A stretch of 64,000 bases of DNA from Agromyces albus. Lineage in GTDB: Bacteria; Actinomycetota; Actinomycetes; Actinomycetales; Microbacteriaceae. The first letter of the stretch is position 1. Each line of letters opens with the position of its first letter. A model generated the notes under the pieces. That model had not been told where the DNA came from. It saw only the letters and a list, made by a program, of their open reading frames with translations, and searched no databases. This document shows positions 1 to 7,527 of this stretch, piece after piece. The translations under genes and the position numbers were made by a program. The DNA is taken from assembly GCF_030815405.1 (NCBI RefSeq), contig NZ_JAUSWX010000001.1, positions 124,001 to 188,000 on the forward strand, given 5' to 3'.

Positions 1-795
1 CCCACCACGTGGGAGGAGTACGCCGAGCTCGGCGACAAGCTCGCCGCCGAGCACCCCGGCTACATCCTCGGCACCATGGGCGACACGTTCATGACCTACG
101 TCTATTACGGCGGATCCGAGTCGCCGGTGTTCCAGTCCCCTGAGGCCGGCGTGTTCCACTCCGACGTGAGCGACGAGCACACGCAGAAGATCTCGAAGAT
201 CATCGACGGCATGCTCGCGAACGGCACGCTCGTGCAGGACAGCTTCTTCAGTGCCGAGTTCGCGGCCAAGTACGCCGACAAGCTCGTCGGCGTGCCGGGA
301 CCGGTCTGGTACACGGGAGCCATCTTCCAGGGCGGCCTCGCCGTTCCCGCCGGACAGATCGGCGTCGCGCCGCCGCTCAAGTGGGAAGACGGCGACGTGG
401 CGGCCGGCAACGTCGGCGGTGGCCAGTGGTACGCGTCGAGTCACTCGAAGAACCTCGAGGCCGTCAAGACCTTCCTCGAATTCGTGACGAGCGCCGACGA
501 GTTCCAGGTCGACGCCTCCTCGGGCTACCCGGCCTACACGGATGCCGCCACCAAGTGGCTGGCCAAGCAGGCCGAGGCCGGCTACTTCGTGAACGACGAC
601 TTCCAGACAATCATGAGCGACGCCGCCACGCAGATCTGGGACGGCTGGAACGTCACGAACTGGAGCCCCGAGACCGCCTGGGCGAAGGTCGTCATCCCGG
701 GCATCGCCGCCGGTGAGACCGTCGAATCCCTCCTGCCTGCCTGGCAGAAGGAGCTCGAGAACGAGGCGACGGTCAACGGCTACACCGTCAAGTGA
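1..795 (+). CDS. Carbohydrate ABC transporter substrate-binding protein, C-terminal part
   Basis: Open from the window edge in frame 1, giving 264 residues without the signal peptide. It reads like the C-terminal two thirds of a family 1 extracellular solute-binding protein: a hinge region, a segment KTFLEFVTSADEFQ typical of the late helices of sugar-binding lipoproteins, then a W-rich stretch (DGWNVTNWSPETAW). It would deliver a sugar to the two permeases that follow. Its stop (TGA, 793-795) overlaps a possible GTG start of the next gene. The N-terminus, including any lipobox, lies outside the window. Family call is firm; substrate is unknown. Confidence 0.85.
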   Translation, partial: PTTWEEYAELGDKLAAEHPGYILGTMGDTFMTYVYYGGSESPVFQSPEAGVFHSDVSDEHTQKISKIIDGMLANGTLVQDSFFSAEFAAKYADKLVGVPGPVWYTGAIFQGGLAVPAGQIGVAPPLKWEDGDVAAGNVGGGQWYASSHSKNLEAVKTFLEFVTSADEFQVDASSGYPAYTDAATKWLAKQAEAGYFVNDDFQTIMSDAATQIWDGWNVTNWSPETAWAKVVIPGIAAGETVESLLPAWQKELENEATVNGYTVK

Positions 796-797
796 CC

Positions 798-1742
798 ATG
801 ACCGTCATCTCGCCCCCGGCTCCCGCCGGCGTCGTCCCCACGGGGCGGCGCCGGCCGGCGGGCCGGCGCGGCACGCAGCTCAACTCGGGCCAGTCGCGCT
901 ACGGCTACCTGTTCGTCAGCGGCTACACCCTCCTGCTCATCGCCTTCGGGCTGCTCCCCACCCTCTACGCCGTGTACCTCGCGTTCACGCGCAACGGCGC
1001 GTTCGTCGGCGTCGACAACTTCGTGCGAGTCTTCAACGACTACCGATTCCTGCCGGCCGTGGCCCACGTCGCGCTGTACGTGCTCTTCTGGCTCGTGAGC
1101 CTCATCGTCCTCGTCGTGATCCTCGCGATCGTGGTGCACGGCATCCGGGTCCGCTGGCTCGGCAACACTGCCCGGTTCCTCTTCTACATTCCCGGCGCCA
1201 TCGCCGGCGCCTCGAGCGTGCTGCTCTGGCTCTTCGTGCTCGATCCCACCGTGAGCCCGGTCTCGGGCCTGCTGCACGCCATGGGCTACGAGTCACTCGT
1301 GAATGTCGTCGCAGTGGGCAACCTGCCCGTCGTGTTCACGGCGATCGCCTTCTGGGCGGGCGCGGGCGGCTGGATCGTGATCATGTACGGGGCACTCAAC
1401 AACATCAGCACCGACGTGATGGAGGCCGCCCGCATCGACGGAGCCTCGCATGTGCAGACCGCGTGGCACATCCAGCTGCCGATGCTCGCCAAGTGGATCA
1501 GCTACATGGGCATCATGTCGCTGGCTGCCGGCACCCAGCTGTTCGTCGAGCCCAAGGTGCTCGCCCAGGCGACCAAGAACGTCGTGCCCGAGGACTACTC
1601 GCTCAATCAGCTGGCCTACCTGTACGCGTTCCGGCAGAACGACTTCTCGGGATCCGCCGCGATCTCGATCACGCTGCTCGTGGTCGCGCTCGGCCTGTCC
1701 ACCGTCTTCATCTTCCGCGGAAAGCTGTTCGAACGTGACTGA
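798..1742 (+). CDS. Carbohydrate ABC transporter permease, MalF/UgpA type
   Basis: About 314 residues with six predicted membrane segments, starting near residue 35 after a basic, proline-rich N-terminus. The permease EAA loop is visible as EAARIDGASHVQTAWHIQLPML, the site that contacts the ATPase. ATG 798 was chosen as start; a GTG at 792 would overlap the stop of the binding protein and add two residues. It ends inside the next permease (8-nt overlap with GTG 1735), so the genes are translationally coupled. It is the first membrane subunit of an ATPase-less sugar importer. Confidence 0.87.
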   Translation: MTVISPPAPAGVVPTGRRRPAGRRGTQLNSGQSRYGYLFVSGYTLLLIAFGLLPTLYAVYLAFTRNGAFVGVDNFVRVFNDYRFLPAVAHVALYVLFWLVSLIVLVVILAIVVHGIRVRWLGNTARFLFYIPGAIAGASSVLLWLFVLDPTVSPVSGLLHAMGYESLVNVVAVGNLPVVFTAIAFWAGAGGWIVIMYGALNNISTDVMEAARIDGASHVQTAWHIQLPMLAKWISYMGIMSLAAGTQLFVEPKVLAQATKNVVPEDYSLNQLAYLYAFRQNDFSGSAAISITLLVVALGLSTVFIFRGKLFERD

Positions 1743-2640
1743 TCACACCACCCGCAGACGGCGGGCCATGCTCACCCCCGCACAGTGGATCGGGCGGGCG
1801 GTCGTAGCGCTCGTGCTGGCCGTGTTCGCGGCCTTCTTCATCCTCCCGATCATCTGGCTGATCCTGGCCCCGACGAAGACCAACAACGAGCTGCTCCTCA
1901 GCGGGCCGTTCAGCTTCGGAAGCCTCGACCAACTGGCGGCCAACTGGAACGAGCTGTTCGCCTTCGGCGGCGGAGTCTTCGCCACGTGGCTCGGCAACTC
2001 GGCCTTCTACTCGTTCGCCGCGCTCGCCATCACCCTGCTCGTCAGCATCCCCGCGGGCTACGCGCTCGCGCTCATCGAGTTCAAGGGCCGCAGGCTGCTG
2101 CTCGTCACGACCCTCATCGTGATGCTCATCCCCAACACCGCGCTCGTGCTGCCGATCTTCCTCGAGCTCAGTGCCGCGAAGCTCATCGGAAGCCCGCTCG
2201 CGGTCATCCTGCCGTTCTCCTTCTTCCCGTTCGGCGTGTACCTGACGTACATCTACTTCTCTACGGCCGTCTCGCGCGACCTGCTCAACGCGGCCCGTAT
2301 CGACGGTGCCGGCGAACTGCGGGTGTTCGGGCAGGTGGCGATGCCGCTCGCGACGCCGGTGATCGCGCTCGTTGGGTTCTTCAGCTTCGTGGGCAACTGG
2401 AACAACTACTTCCTGCCGTTCCTCGTGGTCGGCGGCCAGAAGATCCCCGTGCAGGTGGGACTCTCGAACCTGCTCGCGAACGTGCCGGCGTTCAACCCGA
2501 CGACCGCGACGAGCATCGTGATCCAGCTGCCGACGCTCGCGCTCGCGACGTTGCTCTCGGTCGCGCCGATCCTGATCATCTTCCTGTTCGCCCAGCGATT
2601 CCTCGTCGAGGGCATGACCGCCGGAGGGACGAAGGAATGA
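1735..2640 (+). CDS. Carbohydrate ABC transporter permease, MalG type
   Basis: 301 residues from GTG 1735; an in-frame ATG at 1768 is the alternative start. It has six hydrophobic segments and an EAA loop (NAARIDGAGELRVFGQVAMPLATP) followed by the NWNNYFLPFL motif usual in MalG-type subunits. It partners the preceding MalF-type permease. Its stop overlaps the ATG of the mutarotase gene by 4 nt (ATGA, 2637-2640). No ATPase gene is present in this operon. Confidence 0.87.
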   Translation: MTDHTTRRRRAMLTPAQWIGRAVVALVLAVFAAFFILPIIWLILAPTKTNNELLLSGPFSFGSLDQLAANWNELFAFGGGVFATWLGNSAFYSFAALAITLLVSIPAGYALALIEFKGRRLLLVTTLIVMLIPNTALVLPIFLELSAAKLIGSPLAVILPFSFFPFGVYLTYIYFSTAVSRDLLNAARIDGAGELRVFGQVAMPLATPVIALVGFFSFVGNWNNYFLPFLVVGGQKIPVQVGLSNLLANVPAFNPTTATSIVIQLPTLALATLLSVAPILIIFLFAQRFLVEGMTAGGTKE

Positions 2641-2960
2641 CCCGTCACGGATTCGTGGTCGGCGTGCGACCCGAGAAGCGCGAGGAGTACGTCGAGCTGC
2701 ATCGCGCGGTGTGGCCGCGGGTCGAGCAGGCGATGCGCGAGAGCAACATCCGCAACTACTCGATCTTCATCATCGACGACGTGCTGTTCGGCACCTACGA
2801 GTACGTCGGCGAGGACTACGACGCCGACATGGGGCGCATCCAGGCCGACCCGACGAGCCGCGAATGGTGGAGCCACACGAACCCCTGCCAGGTCCCGTTC
2901 GGTGCGGCGCCCGCGGGAACCCTCTGGCGCGAGATGGACCTCGCCTGGCACATGGATTGA
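2637..2960 (+). CDS. L-rhamnose mutarotase family protein (RhaM-like)
   Basis: 107 residues, the usual size of RhaM/DUF718 proteins, which interconvert alpha and beta anomers of 6-deoxy sugars. Tyr18 and His22 (EEYVELHRAVWP) fall where E. coli RhaM has its catalytic Tyr18 and His22, and the EWWSHTNPCQ stretch matches the conserved WW region. The start overlaps the permease stop in ATGA. Position between a sugar importer and an enolase-superfamily enzyme suggests processing of imported L-rhamnose, L-fucose or a related sugar. Family call is strong; exact sugar is inferred. Confidence 0.82.
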   Translation: MTRHGFVVGVRPEKREEYVELHRAVWPRVEQAMRESNIRNYSIFIIDDVLFGTYEYVGEDYDADMGRIQADPTSREWWSHTNPCQVPFGAAPAGTLWREMDLAWHMD

Positions 2961-2973
2961 TGATGAGGACGAC

Positions 2974-4125
2974 ATGAAGATCTCCGGGTTTCGCACCCTT
3001 TCGAGCCGCCACCAGTGGGGGCGCGCCGTCGGCGACATCAACGGCCACATCCCCGACGCGGTCACCGAGGTGCCCATCGTGCTCATCGACACCGACGAGG
3101 GCATCACCGGCGTGGGCCTCGGGTCGCACGCCGACGTCGACCGGCTCTTCCCGGCGATCGAGGGTGAGGACCCGCGCAGCGTCGCGGCCCTCTTCGACCG
3201 GATGCTGGCGCAGGTGTTCAAGTCGGGTCATGGCGGCGCCACCTACGGCGGACTCGCGACCATCGACTCGGCGCTGTGGGACATCAAGGCCAAGGCGGCG
3301 GGCGAACCCCTGTGGCGCCTGCTCGGCGGACGCGACCGGTTCGTGCCCGCCTACGCGTCGGGACTCGACATCGCCCTCGACGACGACGAGCTCGCGGCGT
3401 TCTACGGCGAGTTCGCCGAGCGGGGCTACATCGCGGGCAAGCTCAAGGGCGGGTTCGACCTCGACGCCGACCTGCGCCGGCTGCGTGTCATCCAAGACGT
3501 GCTCCGGCGCAACACCGAGCGTCCCGGGCTCATGCTCGACGCCAACGAGTCGTGGCAGGTCAAGCAGGCCGCCCGCTACGTGGGTGCCATCGAGGCCGAG
3601 CTCGACCTCCTCTGGGTCGAGGAGCCGCTGCGACGATGGGATGCCGCGGGCCACGCCCGGCTGAGCAACCTCGTCGGTGCGGCCGTCGCGACGGGCGAGA
3701 ACCTCACGGGCGTCGACCAGTTCCGGCCGTTGTTCGATGCCGGGGCGCCCGATATCGTGCAGGCCGGAGCCGTGTGGGGCGTCACGCACCTGCTGCGCCT
3801 CGCCACCGTCGCCGCGGCGCGCGACCTGCCCATCAGTCCGGTCGGGTACAACGCCAACCCCGCAGTCGCCGCCGCGATGACCGCCGTGCCGAACCACCTC
3901 ACGACCGAGGTGCAGGACGTACGGTTCGCGTCCGGCGTTCTCGTCGACCACGAGTTCGACGACGGCGGCATCGTGCTCGGTGACGCACCCGGGGCGGGCA
4001 TCACGATCGACGAGGCCGCGATCGAGGCCGCAGCTGCTGGCGAGGGCTGGCTCCAGCCCGCAGGGCCTCACGTGCGACCGGCTCGCGCGGGCCTGCGTCT
4101 CCTCCTCGACGGCGTGGAACGGTAA
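2974..4125 (+). CDS. Mandelate racemase/muconate lactonizing enzyme family protein (enolase superfamily)
   Basis: 383 residues from ATG 2974, 13 nt after the mutarotase. The barrel carries a KxK motif (Lys156, Lys158) and metal-ligand segments LDAN (Asp189), WVEEP (Glu217) and TGEN (Glu242). The second general base normally found in acid-sugar dehydratases is absent: where QPD and SPH are expected the protein has QAG (about 262-265) and SPVGYN (288-293). Catalysis would therefore rest on the KxK lysines. It may be a dehydratase, racemase or lactonizing-type enzyme for the sugar imported by this operon. Superfamily is certain, reaction is not. Confidence 0.85.
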   Translation: MKISGFRTLSSRHQWGRAVGDINGHIPDAVTEVPIVLIDTDEGITGVGLGSHADVDRLFPAIEGEDPRSVAALFDRMLAQVFKSGHGGATYGGLATIDSALWDIKAKAAGEPLWRLLGGRDRFVPAYASGLDIALDDDELAAFYGEFAERGYIAGKLKGGFDLDADLRRLRVIQDVLRRNTERPGLMLDANESWQVKQAARYVGAIEAELDLLWVEEPLRRWDAAGHARLSNLVGAAVATGENLTGVDQFRPLFDAGAPDIVQAGAVWGVTHLLRLATVAAARDLPISPVGYNANPAVAAAMTAVPNHLTTEVQDVRFASGVLVDHEFDDGGIVLGDAPGAGITIDEAAIEAAAAGEGWLQPAGPHVRPARAGLRLLLDGVER

Positions 4126-4202
4126 CGCCGCGCCGGAGATCCGCGACAGTAGGTTCCCCTCATGGTCGATCGCAGGCTCGGCGGCTCCGAGCCGCGACCG
4201 AG

Positions 4203-4242
4203 CGAGGGGCGGTGCCACGTCATTGACGGGCACGGCCCCTCG
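4203..4242. terminator. Hairpin after the first sugar operon
   Basis: CGAGGGGC (4203-4210) pairs with GCCCCTCG (4235-4242), and inside it GTGCC pairs with GGCAC after one mismatch. There is no clear T-run. It lies 78 nt after the enolase-family stop and before the next operator, so it may end the 1-4125 operon. Confidence 0.45.
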
Positions 4243-4297
4243 TCGATTACGCGGCAAGTGGTGAACGTGCCAACGAGCTTGACCTCGATGCGGGTAG

Positions 4298-4320
4298 TAA
4301 TTGTCTATTGTTGACAATTA
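4298..4320. promoter_or_regulatory. GntR operator upstream of the dehydrogenase gene (site 1)
   Basis: TAATTGTC (4298-4305) and GACAATTA (4313-4320) form a perfect 8-bp inverted repeat. Within it TTGTTGACAA (4308-4317) is the core shared with sites at 5451, 12681 and, with small changes, 14916 and 14962. TTGACA inside the core could double as a -35 box. It lies 55 nt before ATG 4376. Assignment to the GntR regulator at 9081-9800 is inferred from motif sharing and the FCD-family preference for TnGT..ACnA palindromes. Confidence 0.72.
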
Positions 4321-4375
4321 CCTCTAGCATCGAACAAGCATACCCAAGCGGACAGGCACGAAGGAGAAGCGGATC

Positions 4376-5428
4376 ATGCGAACCCACCCCATCGCGGTAC
4401 TTGCGGGAGACGGCATCGGCGTCGAGGTCACGCCGGTCGCACAACGCGTGCTCGAGCGTGCAATCGCTCCGCACAGTGGACGGTTCGAGTGGCGCGAGTA
4501 CCCATGGGGGACCGACTACTACCGAGCACACGGGCGGATGATGCCGGTCGACGCCATCGAGACCATGGCCGGTGCCGACGCCATCCTCCTTGGTGCTGTG
4601 GGTGACCCGGAGGTTTCAGACGTCGAGACCCTGTGGGGCATGCTCATCCCGATTCGGCGCGAGTTCGACCAGTACATCAATCTCCGGCCGGTTCGAAGCC
4701 TCCCTGGCGTCCGCTCGCCCCTGGCCGGGCCGCCGAAGATCGACCTCGTGATCGTGCGCGAGAATGTCGAGGGCGAGTACTCCGCAGTCGGAGGCCGCAG
4801 CTACGTCGGCACTCCGCACGAAGCCGCCTACCAGCAGGCGCTCTTCTCCCGGCGTGGCATCGCGCGCGCGGCCGAGTTCGCAGCACAGCTCGCCGGCCGA
4901 CGATCGGGCAGCCTCGTCTCGGCCACGAAGTCGAACGGCATCATCCACACGATGACCCTGTGGGATGAAGTGGTGCGAGAGGTCATGGCTGGGCACCCGC
5001 GCATCGAACTCGAATCGGTGTTGATCGATGCGCTCGCAGCGCGCATGGTGCAGCATCCCGAGCGACTCGACGTCGTCGTCGCATCGAACCTGTTCGGCGA
5101 CATCCTCTCCGACCTCGCTGCGGCGGCCGTCGGTTCGATCGGCATCGCACCGAGCGCGAATCTCAACCCCGAAGGCCGGTTCCCGTCGATGTTCGAACCG
5201 GTGCACGGTTCCGCGCCGGATATCGCGGGACTCGGCATCGCCAACCCGATCGGCCAGATCTGGGCGGGCGCGCTGATGCTCGAGCACCTCGGCTACGAAG
5301 AGGCGGCCCGCGAGGTCGTCGCCGCCGTGGAACGCGTGCTCGCGGCGGGGGTTTCGACTCGCGATGTGGGTGGAACCTCCAGCACGACCGAGGTCGGCGA
5401 GGCCGTGCTCCGAGAGCTCCCTGCCTGA
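4376..5428 (+). CDS. Isopropylmalate/isocitrate/tartrate dehydrogenase family protein
   Basis: 350 residues, the usual length of IPMDH, D-malate and tartrate dehydrogenases, which oxidise a 2-hydroxy acid with NAD and often decarboxylate it. Visible are the N-terminal LAGDGIGVEV, the substrate loop with Arg residues (QYINLRPVRSLPG), IVRENVEGEYSAVGG, the helix lysine of SATKSNG, metal aspartates in NLFGDILSDL, and EPVHGSAPDIAG plus NPIGQIWAGALML. The EGEYS sequence and the short length favour a tartrate/D-malate-type enzyme over isocitrate dehydrogenase. A GAAGGAGA ribosome site precedes ATG 4376. It is a single gene behind operator site 1, and the next gene has its own operator. Confidence 0.83.
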   Translation: MRTHPIAVLAGDGIGVEVTPVAQRVLERAIAPHSGRFEWREYPWGTDYYRAHGRMMPVDAIETMAGADAILLGAVGDPEVSDVETLWGMLIPIRREFDQYINLRPVRSLPGVRSPLAGPPKIDLVIVRENVEGEYSAVGGRSYVGTPHEAAYQQALFSRRGIARAAEFAAQLAGRRSGSLVSATKSNGIIHTMTLWDEVVREVMAGHPRIELESVLIDALAARMVQHPERLDVVVASNLFGDILSDLAAAAVGSIGIAPSANLNPEGRFPSMFEPVHGSAPDIAGLGIANPIGQIWAGALMLEHLGYEEAAREVVAAVERVLAAGVSTRDVGGTSSTTEVGEAVLRELPA

Positions 5429-5448
5429 GCGCCTGATGTCGAGGTGTA

Positions 5449-5482
5449 GATTGTTGACAATCAACAATCATGCCGATATGGT
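5449..5482 (+). promoter_or_regulatory. Operator and promoter upstream of the HAD-oxidase-ALDH operon (site 2)
   Basis: GATTGTTGACAATC (5449-5462) contains the shared core. A second, overlapping symmetry joins ATTGTTGA (5450-5457) and TCAACAAT (5461-5468) around CAA. TTGACA (5454-5459) is followed by exactly 17 nt and TATGGT (5477-5482), a good sigma-70-type promoter whose -35 box lies inside the operator. This geometry predicts repression by the bound regulator. The first gene starts at 5513. Confidence 0.72.
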
Positions 5483-5512
5483 CGATGAAACGCGAGTGAG
5501 AAAGGGCCACCG

Positions 5513-6187
5513 ATGACCGACATCCGGTTCCGACCGAAGTACATTTCTTTCGACTGCTACGGAACGCTCATCCATTTCCAGATGCGCGAGGCCACGGTCC
5601 CGCTCATCGAGGATCGACTGGATGCCGCAGGAATCGAGCGGTTCCTCGACCTGTTCCGCATCTACCGCTACGACGAGGTCCTGGAGTACGCCCCGTACGA
5701 CGAGATCCTCGCGGCATCGTACACGCGCACGTGCCGGCGCTTCGGTCTCGAGGTGCGTCCCGGCGACATCGAGGCGATCACCTCCGCCGTCCTCACGTGG
5801 CCGGCACATCCCGACGTGCCGACGCCGCTCGCGAAGATGGCCGAGCACTTCCCGCTCGTCATCCTCTCGAACGCCGACGACCGGCACCTCGCCGGGAGCG
5901 TGCCGAAGCTCGGCGCACCCTTCCACGCGGTGCTCACCGCCGAGCAGGCGCAGGCCTACAAGCCCCGCTACCAGGCCTTCGAGTACATGTTCGACGCGCT
6001 GGGCGCCAACCCCGAGGACTTCCTCCACGTCTCGTCGCACCAGCGGTACGACATCTTGCCGGCCGACGACCTCGGCATGACGAACAAGGTCTTCCTCGAC
6101 CGAGGGTACGACCCCGAGCTCCCCGCCTACGAGTACCTGTCCGTCACCTCGCTCGACGACGTCAACGCCGCACTCGGGATCCGATGA
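5513..6187 (+). CDS. HAD-superfamily hydrolase, haloacid dehalogenase type II-like (copy A)
   Basis: 224 residues. HAD motif I is FDCYGT with the nucleophile Asp14, motif II is LSNAD (Ser119, Asn120), the lysine of motif III is Lys150 (YKPRY), and motif IV is HVSSHQRYD (Ser174, Ser175, Asp180). The pattern resembles L-2-haloacid dehalogenases, but the Asn expected in SSN is His176, so dehalogenation is doubtful; it may be a phosphatase. A paralogue lies at 14081-14782 with long identical stretches near the motifs and C-terminus. Its stop overlaps the start of the FAD oxidase (ATGA, 6184-6187). It is the first gene of an operon behind site 2. Confidence 0.85.
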   Translation: MTDIRFRPKYISFDCYGTLIHFQMREATVPLIEDRLDAAGIERFLDLFRIYRYDEVLEYAPYDEILAASYTRTCRRFGLEVRPGDIEAITSAVLTWPAHPDVPTPLAKMAEHFPLVILSNADDRHLAGSVPKLGAPFHAVLTAEQAQAYKPRYQAFEYMFDALGANPEDFLHVSSHQRYDILPADDLGMTNKVFLDRGYDPELPAYEYLSVTSLDDVNAALGIR

Positions 6188-7497
6188 TGGCTCACACGAC
6201 CACGAAGGCCACCGACCTGAAGACCATCTCCTACTGGCTCGACACCGCCACCCCGAGTGGCGACTACCGGCACACGACGCTGCCCAAACACGTCGACGTG
6301 GTCGTCGTCGGCGCGGGATTCACCGGCCTGTCGGCAGCGCTCCACGTCGCGAAGCTCGGCAAGTCCGTCGCGGTCGTCGAAGCGAACACGGTGAACTGGG
6401 GTGCGTCAGGCCGCAACGGCGGCATGGCGACGACCGGGCTCGCCATCGGTTTCCGCAAGGCGATCAAGCGGTATGGCGAGGAGCGGGCGATCGCCTACTT
6501 CCGCGAGTACAACCACGCCATCGAACTCATCGAGAAGCTCGTCACCGATAACAAGCTCCAGGTCGACTATGCGCGATCGGGCAAGATGGGCCTCGCCTGG
6601 AAGCCCGAGCACTTCGAAGGCTTCAAGGCGACCGCTGAATCGCTGAAGCGCCTGGTCGGCCAGCCCGTCGAGATCGTTCCGAAGAGCGAGATCCGTCGAG
6701 AGATCGGCTCCGACCTCTATCACGGTGCCATGGTCGACCCGCTCGGTGCCGGCCTCCATGTCGGCAATTTCGGGCACGAGCTCGGCCGCCTCGCCCTCGA
6801 GGCCGGCGCGACCATCCACGAGAACGCCGCGGTGGTCGACGTGAAGCGGCTCGGCCGCGGCTACGCTCACGACGTCGTGACCTCTCGCGGCACCATCCGT
6901 GCCGACAAGGTGATCGTCGGCACGAGTGGGTACACCGGCCGCCCGTTCGGTTGGATGCAGCGCAGGGTCGTGCCCGTCGGCAGCTACATCATCGTGACGG
7001 AACCGCTGCCGCAGGCCGTCGTCGACGAGTTGCTGCCGAACCGGCGGATGGCGTCCGACAGCAAGAACTTCCTTTACTACTTCCGAATCACCCCCGACAA
7101 CCGACTGCTCTTCGGCGGACGGGCGCGCTTCGCCATCTCGAGCCCCGACTCCGATCTGAAGAGCGGGGAGATCCTGAAGAAGGCGATGGCCGAGGTCTTC
7201 CCGCAGTTGAAGAACGCGCGCGTCGATTACACCTGGGGCGGTCTCGTCGACATCTCGATGGACCAGATGGTCCATGCCGGCGAGCACGATGGTCTGTTCT
7301 ACTCGATGAACTACTCCGGGCACGGAGTACAGATGGCGACCTGGATGGGCAAGGTCATGGCCGACGTCGTGGGAGGCAACTCTGCCGCGAACATCTGGGG
7401 GGAACTGTCGAACCCGGCTGTCCCAGGGCACTTCGGGCCCCCGTGGTTCCTTCCACTCGCCGGCGCCTGGTACGGGCTGCTCGACAAGGTCCGTTGA
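6184..7497 (+). CDS. FAD-dependent oxidoreductase, DadA/PuuB (glycine oxidase) family
   Basis: 437 residues. After about 35 residues comes the dinucleotide fold (VVVVGAGFTGLSAA) with the acidic end of strand 2 at VVEAN, then WGASGRNGGMATTG, the conserved flavin-site loop of this family. The C-terminal FAD segment is present (LFYSMNYSGHGVQMATWMGK), with GLVDISMDQMVHAG before it. Members oxidise amines, N-methyl amines or gamma-glutamylated amines to aldehydes, and an aldehyde dehydrogenase follows directly. ATG 6184 overlaps the HAD stop; ATG 6187 is equally possible. Soluble; no signal peptide. Confidence 0.86.
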   Translation: MMAHTTTKATDLKTISYWLDTATPSGDYRHTTLPKHVDVVVVGAGFTGLSAALHVAKLGKSVAVVEANTVNWGASGRNGGMATTGLAIGFRKAIKRYGEERAIAYFREYNHAIELIEKLVTDNKLQVDYARSGKMGLAWKPEHFEGFKATAESLKRLVGQPVEIVPKSEIRREIGSDLYHGAMVDPLGAGLHVGNFGHELGRLALEAGATIHENAAVVDVKRLGRGYAHDVVTSRGTIRADKVIVGTSGYTGRPFGWMQRRVVPVGSYIIVTEPLPQAVVDELLPNRRMASDSKNFLYYFRITPDNRLLFGGRARFAISSPDSDLKSGEILKKAMAEVFPQLKNARVDYTWGGLVDISMDQMVHAGEHDGLFYSMNYSGHGVQMATWMGKVMADVVGGNSAANIWGELSNPAVPGHFGPPWFLPLAGAWYGLLDKVR

Positions 7498-7527
7498 CGA
7501 CTCGACGTGCGAAGGACGGTCTGAACG

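Noticed and set aside
2770..4317. A 515-residue minus-strand frame opposite the enolase-family gene
   Set aside because: Codon pattern is that of an antisense shadow; no motif is recognisable and the plus-strand enzyme is clear.
5513..6187. Calling the HAD proteins haloacid dehalogenases and the island a halo-acid degradation cluster
   Set aside because: The SSN Asn is replaced by His in both copies, and the neighbours (oxidase, aminotransferase, amino-acid importer) do not fit halo-acid breakdown.
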